64,000 nt of DNA from Coptis chinensis (lineage: Eukaryota > Streptophyta > Magnoliopsida > Ranunculales > Ranunculaceae). The translations under genes and the position numbers were made by a program. Shown here piece by piece: positions 53,889 through 64,000 of the stretch; position 1 is the first letter of the stretch, and each line of letters starts with the position of its first letter. The notes beneath the pieces are model-generated. The model did not search any database. It had not been told where the DNA came from and worked only from the letters and a program-made list of their open reading frames with translations. The DNA is taken from contig CM027381.1 in assembly GCA_015680905.1 (NCBI GenBank), positions 18,887,501 to 18,951,500 of the forward strand. Direction: 5' to 3'.

Positions 53889-54440
53889 TCATGAAAAAAT
53901 GGATTTTTGTGGAAGATATGTGGGATATGGATAAGTTTTAGAAGGAAGGAATTGAAAAAATGAGAATGTGGGTTTAGCACAAAACTCATTGGTGGCGTGG
54001 GTTGGTATAATCACACATCTGAAAATAAAAAGGTCGGGTGGATTGTCCTTGGATAGTATTTTCTTATTAGAAAGGGTTAGAAAATCATGTAGCACAGGAG
54101 AAGCAAGGGGGTCAAGTGCAAACTCAAGGTTCCTTTGAAAAGGTGGAGGGCAAGTAACATTCATGACGGAAGGTGAATGAATGACAGGATGTGAGGTGGA
54201 TGAATGGATGTTGATAAGGGGGGACTCGCGAGGTGGAAAAGAAGAGTTGCAAAAGAGTAGAAGGAAATCTTCCTCGATTTCATCTACGTCCAGGGAGTCA
54301 TCGTCAAAGTCGGAACTTCCAAAGGAAAGAAATTGGTGCATCTGATTCTTAGGAAACGTGTTGTTGAAATAATCTTGAGCTAAGCTCTCGATCATGCTAA
54401 CTTCTCCATCGATAGTCGTATCGGATAACTGTTGCATCAT
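53889..54440 (-). CDS. Protease end fused to the unknown ORF in element B
   Basis: 183 codons open from 54440. The first part (MMQQLSDTTIDGEVSMIES, LAQDYFNNTFPKNQMHQF) is the end of the protease region, as in A at 14070-14200. The reading then passes, in the place of RT, into the sequence shared with G: CPPPFQRNLEFALDPLASP, VLHDFLTLSNKKILSKD and NEFCAKPTFSFF. Homology on the DNA level goes on beyond the stop, to about 53640. LTR F truncates it at 54452. The function is unknown. It is the second copy of the ORF found at 27310-27954 and shows that the replacement of RT/RNase H/integrase is inherited, not a private deletion. Confidence 0.6.
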   Translation of the reverse strand: MMQQLSDTTIDGEVSMIESLAQDYFNNTFPKNQMHQFLSFGSSDFDDDSLDVDEIEEDFLLLFCNSSFPPRESPLINIHSSTSHPVIHSPSVMNVTCPPPFQRNLEFALDPLASPVLHDFLTLSNKKILSKDNPPDLFIFRCVIIPTHATNEFCAKPTFSFFQFLPSKTYPYPTYLPQKSIFS

Positions 54441-54452
54441 TTTGAAAACATT

Positions 54453-54876
54453 TGATAAGCACCCAAAACTGTAATATTAGACCCTATAGAGATATAGCAA
54501 TTTGGTTAATTATGTGTTTAATAATCAGGAAATAATTGCATTTTCGTGCTTTTGCAGGTTGGAGAAACTAACGTAAAAATTATGATAAAGCCAGTATTTA
54601 AGCACGGAATAGGGAGTATACATAAAGATTTTTTATCAGGCCCATGTGAAGCTCAACAAAGCCAGACTTAATCCCAAAGACTCAAACAGGACAAAAATCA
54701 AGTCAGAAACATGATCACGTGCACAGAAGCATAAAACTTCCATAACTCGTATCTCTTGAACCAGAACACCAAATTCAGCAAGTAAGCTACTCAGACAATC
54801 AGTGCGATGAACTCTACGCAATGGAGGGAAGTTGTAAAAATACCAAAAGACCGGCCTGCCACTAGACACAACATGT
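54453..54876 (+). mobile_element. LTR fragment F (Athila-like), 5' portion
   Basis: It starts TGATAAGCACCCAAAACTG, an LTR start of the Athila type, on the plus strand inside B, and runs 424 bp until D interrupts it. A weak match to the common U3 block (AACTTCCATAACTCGTATCT) is seen at 54727-54747. The left flank is ACATT; the right end is outside the window. It could be a solo LTR or a full element. Confidence 0.6.
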
Positions 54877-55984
54877 TGACACTCACTTCTTTTTGTGTTA
54901 TTGTGATGGTATATGGATGATGTAGATAGATGATGGTTGTTGAACAAATAGAAACGTATCAAAACCTAATTATCCCTCAATAAGTAAAGGATGAGTAGGG
55001 TATCATTCCACTTTTAAGTGTATGTTATGTGTAGGACATGACTGGAAAGGGGGATTAAAAACTATGATTGTAGAGATTTTAGATTCTAATACTCAACTAA
55101 ACTAAACTAACTAAATTATTGAGAATTTATAGAAGAGGGAATTCAAGAGATTAGAATCCACCAATACTTTTGATCTATGACCTTATGCTTCATGGTTATT
55201 CTTACAAGTAAACTACAATTAGGTAATCGAACGAGTGTCGATGCCCTCTTGAACGAAACATAGTTAACAATTAACTCTACTTAAGGTTGTTCCTATGTTT
55301 TATGCTATTAATATGTTTTTCCTTTTATGTAAGGTTGATTTTATGTAAGCTAGTTAAAACCTAATCTTTTCTTTTTAATCTCTCTCTGCCTCAAGTTCTG
55401 GAGACAAGAATATAAGTGAATTGGCAAATTAAATGAGGCACTTAGGTCCTCTGTTTATAGGGGTTACAATGAGTTCTAAAAGCATTCCAAACCGCCATTT
55501 GTTTCCTTATACAAATCAACTTCTTTTAGAGTCCAACTTCGTCTCCAAAACTGAGAAGGAAGTGGCTACATTGTCGTTTCATGGGTCTGGACACACGATC
55601 CATGCGTCTCAGACGCGAGAGTCACGTCTCAGACGCGACACTATTTTTCTTCTTTTGCTCCATCTTTCTTTCATCTTTTGCTGGCTTTGGTCCAAGTAAC
55701 GAATCCTTTTGCCTTGGGCTTCCAAATAGGCTTTAAAATAGGTCCAAGTCGCATCTTTAATAGCTTTAATTCCTTGGCCTTCTCTATGATTGTCCACGGG
55801 CTTCCCATGTGATCCTTAATGCTCCGAATTGCTCCGTTTTATCCCTTTTTCTCTAATATTCCACAAAACTCTCTTTTTCACCTATAGAATCATAAAACAT
55901 AACTTACAAACACTATTAGTCCACTAAAATGGCTAAACAAGAGGCATAATCGAGGGTTAAATTGTACTTTTTGATCACTTATCA
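54877..55984 (-). repeat. 3' LTR of element D
   Basis: 1108 bp. In plus orientation TGACACTCACTTC...GATCACTTATCA. The minus-strand polypurine-like GGCTAGTTGGGAGTTG borders it at 56000-55985. The first 470 bp match 62459-62927. Confidence 0.85.
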
Positions 55985-57935
55985 CAACTCCCAACTAGCC
56001 TTTTGCTAGTCTCTTAGCAAATAAGATTAAAAATAGATAAGTGATCAAAATCACATCCTAATAACAAAAATAAAATCCTAACTCACTTTTGCAAGCATCG
56101 CGATTTCATTTACCATATGCAACAAGGCTTTAAACCTTTAAGTTCCCCAAAAAGAATGAGTTATAATCTCGTGAGGGTTTTCAGGTGATATACCCACAAA
56201 ATCAATCAATAGCATGTTCAAGAATTATAGTATTTTTCAGAGAGAGAAATTTCTTACCCACTTAGTGCTTACTCCATCAGATGGTCTCCATTGCTAACTA
56301 TATTGCTACAAAGACTCATAGATTATGATGGGAGATAATAAAAATTGACAAAATTCTCAATCAAGGCTTATGTGTGTACTCAGTCAATCTCCTATACTCT
56401 CCTATCCAAGAAATGGAATCCCTAGTTTACCATAGGCAGATAATCTCGACTTTCAATCCTCACCGGTCATACTCTCAGCAAAGAATCTCTCAGAAGATGG
56501 TCTACTATTTTACCTCATATATGTGGGGAAAAGAATAATGCATACGAACATCCCACATACTACCTTGAAAAATAGACTTCTAGATGACAGTAGTCTCATG
56601 GAAAGAATGTCAATCACATATGAAGTGTCGTGTCCTTCACTTTAGCATCCTCTCACCTATTCTAGACTTCGTACCATACTGTAGTGATAAGTCATGGGTT
56701 GTAACTTGGCTTGGGTATTGATTTATAAAGGAAAGGTAAAAAGGATTCAAAGGTTGTTTCTGAAAAACACTAAGGGTTTTACTTCATTCTTTGGAAGATT
56801 TCTTCAAATTCTGTATTGCAGAGAAAATTCTTCCTTTGTCTTTTAGTTTTTCCATCCCTTCTGTTCAACTTTTTTTTTTTTTTTTAAACTCAGTGGTATA
56901 TCCTTGATTAGTACTGGATATGCTTGTTTTCCACTAGCTTCTTTCACTTAGAACAGAATGATGGTTTTCATTGTATCTCTCTGATATTTCCTTGTAATCT
57001 TCCTTTTGTGCTCTTTCTTCCTCCTTGTTCCCCTCGTATTCTCAGAACATATGGGTATGACTAATAAAGGTTTTTGGCTATACTCCTTGTCTAGAGTTGG
57101 GTAAAGGGTAAAATGGCTTATTATAAGGCTCAAAAGGGTTTAACATGATGGTCCAACTAGGTGGGATAAAGGCTAAATGGGTTCACTACTTGGCTTATCA
57201 GTATGATACTCTATTTCGAATAGACTACAAGACATAATGGCTATCTCCCCAGTTGATGTCACTTCGTGATTAACCAAATCAACAAATAATGAGATTATAT
57301 TACAACGACATAAAGAACTAAAAGATGTTGAGTCATTAAGACTCGGATTTTTTGTAAGAACTCTCCAAAGAATGGGTATAAAGCTCAAGTCTCACGGGCT
57401 AAGTCTAAAAAAATCTACTTCCAGTTTACTAGGGGTTAAATCTCTCTTCTAGCAAAAGTACACAAAACTGACCAAGTACTATGGTGGTGCCTTGATAAAG
57501 AATTCTATCAACAAGAACTATGTCCAAGTATAATAAATAGTCTAAGCGGTAATGAAATCAATAATATCAACTATCTATCAAACTCAACACTAAGCAGTAT
57601 AGAATATATATCCTAGACTCATCATTAAAATTCATTTTTCTCATGCTGCTGATATAGAAACAATTTTTTTTTTTTTTTTTTTTGAAAACTAATTTTCGAA
57701 ATTCATTTCTCTAGTATACTCTCCCCCTACTTATGCATGCATTGACCTCAATGTATAAAGAAGTAAATGAAATGAATGAGAAAAAGGTAGGATATTACCA
57801 TTGATGTCGAATGTCATAATTAGTTCAAAAAACAAATTTTTAGGTATTTTTACGTCAGATCCCCAAGACGTAATGTGAGTCTTTTAAAGTCAGATTCTCA
57901 AGACTTTTGAGTCATTTATAGTCAGATCCTTAAGA
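55985..57935 (-). other. 3' untranslated region of element D
   Basis: Noncoding. Next to pol it has three copies of the hairpin-like motif (GTCAGATNNNNAAGAC in plus orientation at about 57852, 57888 and 57919). Runs of T at 56873-56885 and 57664-57683 are on the plus strand. No env-like ORF was found, in contrast to A. Confidence 0.6.
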
Positions 57936-59300
57936 CTAGTATTCCCACTCACTAGGTTTCACTTTGTAGGAATTCTTCTGATCTCTCTCAGCAGGTGATT
58001 GACAGAAGTATATCTTGTACCAACAATTTTCTCTTAATGGATGTAACCCAGGACAAGTTTCAGAATGGCAATTCTTATACCAACCTAGCTTACACACTCT
58101 CCTCTTACGCGCAAATGAACTTTTACCGAACCCTACACGAGCCATAGAAATAATCTTCCTTTGAAGGTCAACGGAGAGTAAATCCCATAAACCAACAGGT
58201 GGGGAACACTTAGGTTTCCATCTCAAAACTAACCTTTCGATAACATGCTTACTTCTTGTAGACATTTTTGCTCGATCTACTAGAATTCCTTCCTTTGAAA
58301 CTTGGTGACCCAACACTATCCCTTCCTTTACCATGAAGTGACACTTTTTCCAGTTCAGAACTAAGCTGGTATCGCAACAACATTTAAGGACTAAGGAGAG
58401 ATGGTGCAGGCAATCCTCAAACGGACATGTGAATGTGGTCTTCTCTTGGTCCTCAGGGTGAATATGGATCTGAAAATATCCTGACTAACCATTAAGAAAG
58501 CAGTAGTAAGCTTGTCTAGCTAATCTTTCTAACATCTGATTGATGAATGGCAATGGAAGATGATCTTTCCTCGATGCACTATTCAACTTCCTATAATCGA
58601 TGCAAACTCTCCATCCAGTCTGAATCCTGGTTGGAATCAACTTATTGTTCTTGTTCTCGATCACTGTGGTTCCGGACTTCTTCGGCACAACTTGAACTGG
58701 ACTAACCCGTTGACTATCAGAAATAGGGTAGATAATGCTGGCGTCAAGGAGTTTGACTACCTCTTCTCTAACTACTTCCTTCATCTTCGGATTAAGCCTC
58801 CTTTGTGGTTGCTTAGAAGTCTTGGAATCCTCTTCCAAATGAATCCTATGTTGAACTATCATAGGGCTGATCCCCTTGATATCATCAATTGTCCAACCTA
58901 TAACTGACTTGTGTTCCTTTAAAAGTGTTACTAACCTGGATTCCTGCTCCTCAGTCAAATCTGATGCAATGACTACTGGGTACGTTCCCAAATCTCCCAA
59001 GAAAACATACTTGAGTGTAGATTGCAAAGGCTTTAATTCTAGCTTAGGTGGCTCCTTCTTAAGCTCTTTAGATGGTTCATCAGGCATAGGCAATTCAAAC
59101 TTTTCTTTGAACTTGCTGTCATCCATGACAGGTGATGAATCCAAAATTTCATTGATTGCCTCGACACTAAGTTCCTCACAATCTGAGTCTGTCAGAGCTT
59201 TCAACAACTCATCAGTAGGATATGAATGAGTCAGATAATCCTGTGCTAACACTTCAATCATGCATACCTCGTTCACGGCACACACCTCCTGTGGTTGCTA
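57936..59300 (-). pseudogene. pol: RT region of element D with in-frame active-site deletion and fused tail
   Basis: RT is read from 59285 (VIGWTIDDIKGISPM, WRVCIDYRKLNSASRKDH, LPLPFINQMLERLA). A TAG at 58485-58487 interrupts it, and the same frame continues. At about 58415-58422 it jumps from the TFTCPF segment to EDCLHHLSLVLK, so the region with the YxDD-type active site is lost without a frame change. After GIVLGHQVSKEGILVDRAKM (58258) RNase H and integrase are missing. The frame runs on as a Cys/Lys/Arg-rich tail (KRRVCKLGWYKNCHSETC, REDCW-like ENCWYKIYFC) to 57936. The tail is of unknown origin; it may be the start of a downstream gene. The enzyme must be inactive. Confidence 0.82.
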
Positions 59301-60155
59301 TAACATATGGAAAATATTGGTCTCGACTCTCATATTACCAAAGGATAACGTCATATTACCTTTTCGACAGTTAATGAGTGCATTTGCAGTGGCCAAGAAT
59401 GGTCTGCCTAGAATGATTGGTATATGCCTACCAGATGTAGGTTCTATGTTGAGTACTATGAAATCAACCAAATAATAGAAATCTTCGATCTTGACTATGA
59501 CGTCTTCAATGGTTTCTCTAGGTATCTTCACTGATCTATCTACCAACTGTAAAGTAACATCAGTCGGTTTTAGATCCTTCAAGCCTAACTTCTCGTAGAC
59601 GAAATATTATAGAAGATTCACACTGGCACCCAAATCTAATAAAGCTTGCTCCTCCAAAGAATCTCCAATTCTGCATGTAATAGTTGGACTTCAAGGATCT
59701 TTCAGTTTCACAACCGCTAGATTCTGTAGGTACAATGAACATCTTTGAGCGATAAAAGCTTCTTTCGGAATGTTGGTCTTCTTCTTCACTAGATCTTTCA
59801 CGAATTTGGCATACGAGGGAACTTGCTTGATGGTGGTCAGAAATGGGATATTAATATGCAAATTCTGAAATACATCGCAAATCTCCTTGTACTGGTCATC
59901 CTTTCTGGTATTCACTAGTTTCGAAGGAAATGGTGCTAGTGGATTCTTCAATATCGGTTCTCTTCTTTCGGCTTCGGTTGGCTTGGTAACAGATAATGGA
60001 GTGGCAGGTGAAGTCACTCGTGTTGGCTTCTTCTTACTTACTTCCACAGTAGTTCCTTCAACTTCTTTTGCAATAGTTTCTTTAGTAGGTGACACAACAC
60101 TAGATATATCTGGAATGTTAGAACTGGGTGGGATGGTGGAGACATAAGTTTCCAT
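59301..60155 (-). pseudogene. pro: Protease region of element D (stops)
   Basis: A linker with Thr/Pro-rich sequence (60155 onward) and LVNTRKDDQYKEICDVF leads to the retropepsin. The active site reads QALLDLGASVNLL with the Asp codon at 59636-59634 intact. A TAA follows two codons later, before YFVYEKLGLKDL. A stop also lies near 59690. The C-terminal part 59582-59298 has IPIILGRPFLATANALIN. It is in frame with RT. Compare A, where the catalytic Asp is Asn. Confidence 0.8.
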
Positions 60156-60203
60156 AGGTTTCGCAGAATCTTTTCCTGGTTCATAGATAATCTTGTTATC
60201 AAC

Positions 60204-61859
60204 TTACTTGTCTGACCTCAGAGTGGTGATAACATTAACTTGCTCATTCGACTGAATAATCTCCAGGTTATCCACCTGCAAGACACCTCTTCCTTTCAGA
60301 TTTGGCTCCGGCTGGCTTGGTAATGCTCCTTTCGATCTTTTCGTCAAGGTGGCAGCGATTTGCTCTATCTGGCCTTGAATGACACTAAAGTTATTCTCCA
60401 ACTTCTGGGTTCTTTGATTTGTCTATTTCAGCTCATTGACAATGGTGGTGATAGCTTCTTCCAGATGTGGGATAACTGCTTTGCTCGATTGAGGCGTAGG
60501 GGCAATATATCTACTCATAAGATCTGGTACTAACTCTCTATTTGTGTTGGCTTGGTATTGCTTGTTCTGGTATGAATGTTGATTTATGTATGGTTGTTGG
60601 CAGTCTTAGAACTGATACTGGTTATTCTGGAATTGATTTGACTGATTTTAGAATCCTAGAATAATTATGTATTTGACTGGTTATTCTGGAACTGGTGTTC
60701 CTCTGATTTGTATTTTGTGGCTTCCAATAATTATGTCCCTAATTGAACTGGTTATTTCTTCCTAAATAGTTGATACTACATGCCTCTGCATTAGTATCCA
60801 AATAGTACAAACACTCTTTAGTGGTGTGGCCTTCATCAAAACATAGCTCACAAATGGCATAACAAGGCTTGGATGGCTAAGGTTTAGCTTGGAAATTGTT
60901 TGCTTTTGGAGGATTCATGGAGAACTGATCAAACTTCTTGTTCAGAGTTTCAAGTCCTGTTGATAGGCTTGCCATAATTGATAGCATTGTTTTATTTGGG
61001 TTTTCTTGAATTTGGTTGCCAAATTGCTTCGGCACCCCCTCCACTCTAGCTATGTCCTCGTTGCTAGTACTCCATTGTTGAGTGTCTTCAGCTAAATTTT
61101 CGAGAAAGTTGTAGGCTTCCTCTCCATCCAATGATGTAAACTTACATTGATGCATTGACTGTATCATCTGCTTGTTCATAGTAGAAAGTCCTCGAAAGAA
61201 AAATGAGCTAGTGTGCTCTTATCATAACCATGATGTGGACATAAGACTAGAAAATTATTGAATTTCTCCCAGCTTCGATGATATTCTTTAGTCACCTTCC
61301 CTTTGAAATTGTTGATGGCTTGCTACATGGCATCTGTCTTCTGGGGTGGATAGAACTTGTTCATAAACTTTGTTCTCAACTTCTCCCAGTTGTTTATTGA
61401 ATTGATCGGCTATGCAGTTAACCATTCGGATGCTTTACCTTCAAGTGAGAGTGGAAAAAGAATTAACTTGATACTCTCATCCCTGATATTCTGATTCTTG
61501 AAAGTTTTGAGGACTGATAGAAATTTGTTCATGTGAACATAAGGCTGAACATTGTCTGAACCATTGAACTCTGGAAGCATAGAGATTACTGATGCTCTAA
61601 GTTCAAACTGGTTAGCTTCTGTCTCTGGGAATATAATACTGCTAGGTGGGTCTCCAATGATTGGCAAATAGAAATCACTCAGCTTCTTCCTCTGTTGTGC
61701 TTGCATGGGTGGGATAGCTTCAGGATTATTGGTGTCCAAAATACCTCCATCATTGCGTGCGGCCATTGTATCAATCTCGTCTAGTATTTTTGTGAGTCGG
61801 TTGTTAAACCTTATCCACTGTTGTGTTCTTACCGGACGATGATATGGACGACGGGGCAT
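60204..61859 (-). pseudogene. gag: gag of element D (stops and frameshifts)
   Basis: The start is ATG 61859 (MPRRPYHRPVRTQQWIRF). The matrix/capsid part is open for 149 codons (FELRASVISMLPEFNGSDN, LSLEGKASEWLTA). A stop at 61410 follows, and capsid sequence goes on with shifts to about 61190. The segment 61179-60877 (YNFLENLAEDTQQWSTSNED) is the C-terminal capsid. The zinc knuckle CELCFDEGHTTKEC (C-x2-C-x4-H-x4-C) is intact at 60852-60811. An Asn/Gln/Tyr-rich part with stops then leads to 60401-60204. It is diverged from the gag of A and G but of the same family. Confidence 0.82.
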
Positions 61860-62390
61860 ACACTAGAAAATGCTATGCGAAAATGACAAAAAACTATCCT
61901 ACAATGTTTGAATGCAATTAAACTAATATGCAATTATTCTAAATTATACTAATATGCAAAACTACTTTCCTTCAACTGGGTTGGTCTTTGCAGCTAGTAT
62001 CTCGCCCATTGTCTAAAGTTGTCTCTTCTAGGGTTATGATGAATCACTTGGATTGCTTAAGTACCACGACCCACAGACGATAGTCCGTTTGTCAAGATTC
62101 AGACAAGAAACACTAGAGTTTGATGTTTCGCTGTGTTGGCTTACAACTTCAATTGTTAAAAAGGTCCTAAATGTAATTATACTATAAATCAATAAAGCTA
62201 AATTATGATGCAACTATACTAAGAATGAAATAAAAAGAATGAAGATTCGACTAACCAGGATGGTAGATCTTATCTTCGAGATGTCCTTCAAGCTTCTCTC
62301 TTTTTCAAAAGGATGGATGATGTGGCTAAAATTATCTCAAGATCCAAAGTTCTAATCTTAAAAGAAAACATTAAACATAAATAACTTAAA

Positions 62391-62464
62391 CCGGTAGCGG
62401 CGCCATTTGACACACTCCTAGGACTACAATTAATTATATCTCCGGCAGCAGCGCCATTTGACAC
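62391..62464 (-). repeat. Doubled primer-binding site of element D
   Basis: Two copies of LTR-end plus primer site stand 51 bp apart on the minus strand: GTGTCAAATGGCGCTGCTGC (then CGG; 62464-62442) and GTGTCAAATGGCGCCGCTAC (then CGG; 62413-62391). The first abuts the 5' LTR and is the working position. Both are tRNA-Asp type. Confidence 0.75.
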
Positions 62465-62927
62465 GCGCTCCTTTTTGTGTTTATGTTGATGGATGATGTA
62501 GATAGATGATGGTCATTGAACAAATTGAAGCATATCAAAACCTAATTATCCGTCAATAAGTAAAGGATGAGTAGGGTATCGTTCCACTTTTAAGTGTATG
62601 TTATGTGAAGGACAGGACTGGAAAGAGGGTTTGACGGATTAAAAACTATGATTGTAGAGATTTTAGATTCTAATACTAAACTAAACTAAACTAACTGAAC
62701 TATTGAGAATTTATAGGAGAGGGAATTTAAGATATTAGAATCCACTAATACTTTTGATCTATGACCTTCTGCTTCATGGTTGCTCTTACAAGTAGACTAC
62801 AATTAGGCAATCGAGCGAGTGTCGATGCCCTCTTGGACGAAACATCATTAACAATTAACTCTACTTAAGGTTGTTCCTATATTTTATGCTATTAATATCT
62901 TCTTTTCTTTTATGTAAGCTCGGGCAA
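62459..62927 (-). repeat. 5' LTR of element D, truncated by E
   Basis: In plus orientation TGACACGCGCTCC, matching 54877 onward for 469 bp with indels. The LTR of E begins at 62928. The remaining part must lie beyond E, outside the window. Confidence 0.82.
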
Positions 62928-64000
62928 TGATAAAAGCCCAAAACTGTAGTTTTAACCCCTTAACAATATAGCTGTTAGACCAATTATGTGATTAATAATA
63001 TAGGTTTATCACTAATTTCGTACTTTTGAGTATTTCAGGCTTCGGAGTTGAATAAATGTAAATTTGTTACTAATTAGGCGGTAAAAGGAGCTAAAGTGAT
63101 TGCTGTGAAAGTTATATAATGAAAGCCCAAGCTTCATGGAGAAAAAGCCATTAAAAAGCCCAAGTCAAGTTGTTAAGTGAAAGTCAAACCGGATTAGAAA
63201 GCTGAAGAAAAGTCAATAGAACTTCAAAAGGCCATATCTTTGGCCTCAGACCTTGGATTTGGGCCCATTTTATATCATAATAACCGCCTCAGAAAGATCT
63301 TTCTAATGGTCTAGACCTTGACTCGATTAGAGCAGGATAAGTTTGTGAAACCTCGCAATACAGTAACACGACCAGAATTGGAAGTCTTCGATTCAACAAG
63401 TTAGGTTTTGGGCTTGATTTTTCGGCCCAAAACATGGCTCCTCAGCCCATGCACGAATTTGGGGATCTAACTCTTCTATATCAAGAGACAAAAGCTTAGC
63501 TCTTAAGGTATCTAGATCTAAACCTAGTTCTAGTTCATAAAATTTAGTTTTGTAATATAGAATTAGTTTTAATTAATTAAATTAGTTTATATATATTAAT
63601 CTAGTTAGTTGTGAGAACAAGTTTTGAATTTTAGAATAAATTACTTTGTTATATTTCAATATTTAAATTCGAATTCAATCTTTCATTCATAGATTTAGTT
63701 GTTTTAAATTGATAATTAGTATTCATAATTTTAGTTCTAAATTACTTTAAATTTCAATTGTAATCCATGTTTGAATCTTAGACTATTGTTAATTTAGATT
63801 AAGAAAGTTTAATTAGTTATTTAATAATGACTTGTTTTTACTGTTCTTGTGTTAGAAATGATAGTCTAATGAATTCTAGCTGAACCTCCATTAGAGGGGT
63901 TTGATGAAGCTTGGATGAAGACTTGATGTGTTAGTTAGAATTATTACATTTAAGAGTTCACTCTAGTAGGTTAGTTTATTCGCCATGAGAATGGGTTGAA
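62928..64000 (+). mobile_element. Element E: Athila-like LTR running off the window
   Basis: It starts TGATAAAAGCCCAAAACTGTAG inside the LTR of D and is collinear for 1073 bp with the LTRs of A and G. It has the U3 block GGCCATATCTTTGGCCTCAG (near 63231), the hairpin CCTCCATTAGAGG near 63886 and GCCATGAGAATGGGTT at the end. The TATA position reads CTATATCAAG (63476), so the box may be lost. The LTR end and any internal region are outside the window. Confidence 0.8.

Larger units (their letters stand above)
3964..54452 (-). mobile_element. Element B: non-autonomous Athila-like Ty3/gypsy retrotransposon (minus strand, incomplete)
   Basis: B is the outermost Athila element. On the minus strand its 3' LTR is 3964-5307. 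Its internal sequence continues 5308-6561, is interrupted by A, resumes at 39822, is interrupted by C, and resumes from 52817 to 54452, where LTR F is inserted. The 5' LTR and gag lie beyond the window. Only about 4.8 kb of its own internal sequence is visible. It keeps env-like ORF2, but it has lost env-like ORF1 and RT/RNase H/integrase, carrying instead the ORF at 53889-54440 shared with element G. The left 5-bp flank is AAATC; its partner is outside the window. Confidence 0.8.
54877..62927 (-). mobile_element. Element D: defective Athila-like retrotransposon (minus strand)
   Basis: 3' LTR 54877-55984, noncoding 3' region, deleted pol, protease, gag, leader, doubled primer site, and a 5' LTR (62459 onward) cut by E at 62927. 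The left flank is CATGT; its partner is outside the window. RT has an in-frame deletion over the active site, and RNase H and integrase are missing. The LTR copies differ in several indels, so D is not recent. It belongs to a different Athila branch from A, B and G: LTR ends TGATAAGTGATC and GTGTCA. Confidence 0.88.

Noticed and set aside
55433..55797. Open frames in both directions in the 3' LTR of D
   Set aside because: They lie in LTR sequence, with no domain or conservation.

Overview
The window is plant nuclear DNA, almost certainly from a eudicot with a large repeat-rich genome. Every coding signal is plant-type: Athila-like and Tat-like Ty3/gypsy LTR retrotransposons, a CACTA transposon carrying pieces of a plant phosducin-like protein 3 (PLP3) gene, and long AT-rich spacers. 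There is no intact host gene, tRNA, rRNA or bacterial feature. The density of Athila elements inserted into one another suggests heterochromatin, possibly pericentromeric (inference).

The structure is a stack of insertions, most with a target-site duplication (TSD) that can be read directly. Bases 1-3963 hold old unclassified sequence with a 41-bp tandem repeat, a worn CACTA-like end and a decayed coding stretch. Element B (Athila, minus strand) starts at 3964 and its far end lies beyond the window. Into B went element A (Athila, plus strand, 6562-39816, TSD ATTTG), element C (Tat lineage, minus strand, 41694-52811, TSD GTAGA/GTAGC) and an LTR start F (54453). A in turn received a 3.56-kb solo LTR (7325-10882, TSD GGTTT), a 1.26-kb solo LTR (18185-19443, TSD CTAAC) and a CACTA transposon (21853-36182, TSD ATG). 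The CACTA carries captured PLP3 exons, and one exon was later split by element G (Athila, 22608-31487, TSD GGGTG). F was split by element D (Athila, minus strand, 54877-62927), and the right LTR of D by the LTR of element E (62928 to the window end).

With the nested pieces removed, A is about 14.1 kb: LTR, tRNA-Asp-type primer site, gag, protease, RT, RNase H, integrase, two env-position ORFs, 3' UTR, LTR. It carries many stops and frameshifts. G and B lack RT, RNase H and integrase and share instead an ORF of unknown function, so they look like a non-autonomous subfamily that needs enzymes from relatives such as A. D has lost the RT active site, RNase H and integrase. C keeps recognisable protease, RT, a second archaeal-type RNase H and integrase, and carries an antisense gene with its own TATA box and apparent introns between integrase and the 3' LTR.

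The least explained signals are non-coding and shared between elements: a GC-rich motif (GAGCGCGCCCGCGCCC and variants) in the leader of gag, env-like ORF1 and env-like ORF2; a polypurine block after each ORF; and a short hairpin-like motif after pol. Together they suggest that these Athila elements are built from repeated leader-ORF-polypurine modules.
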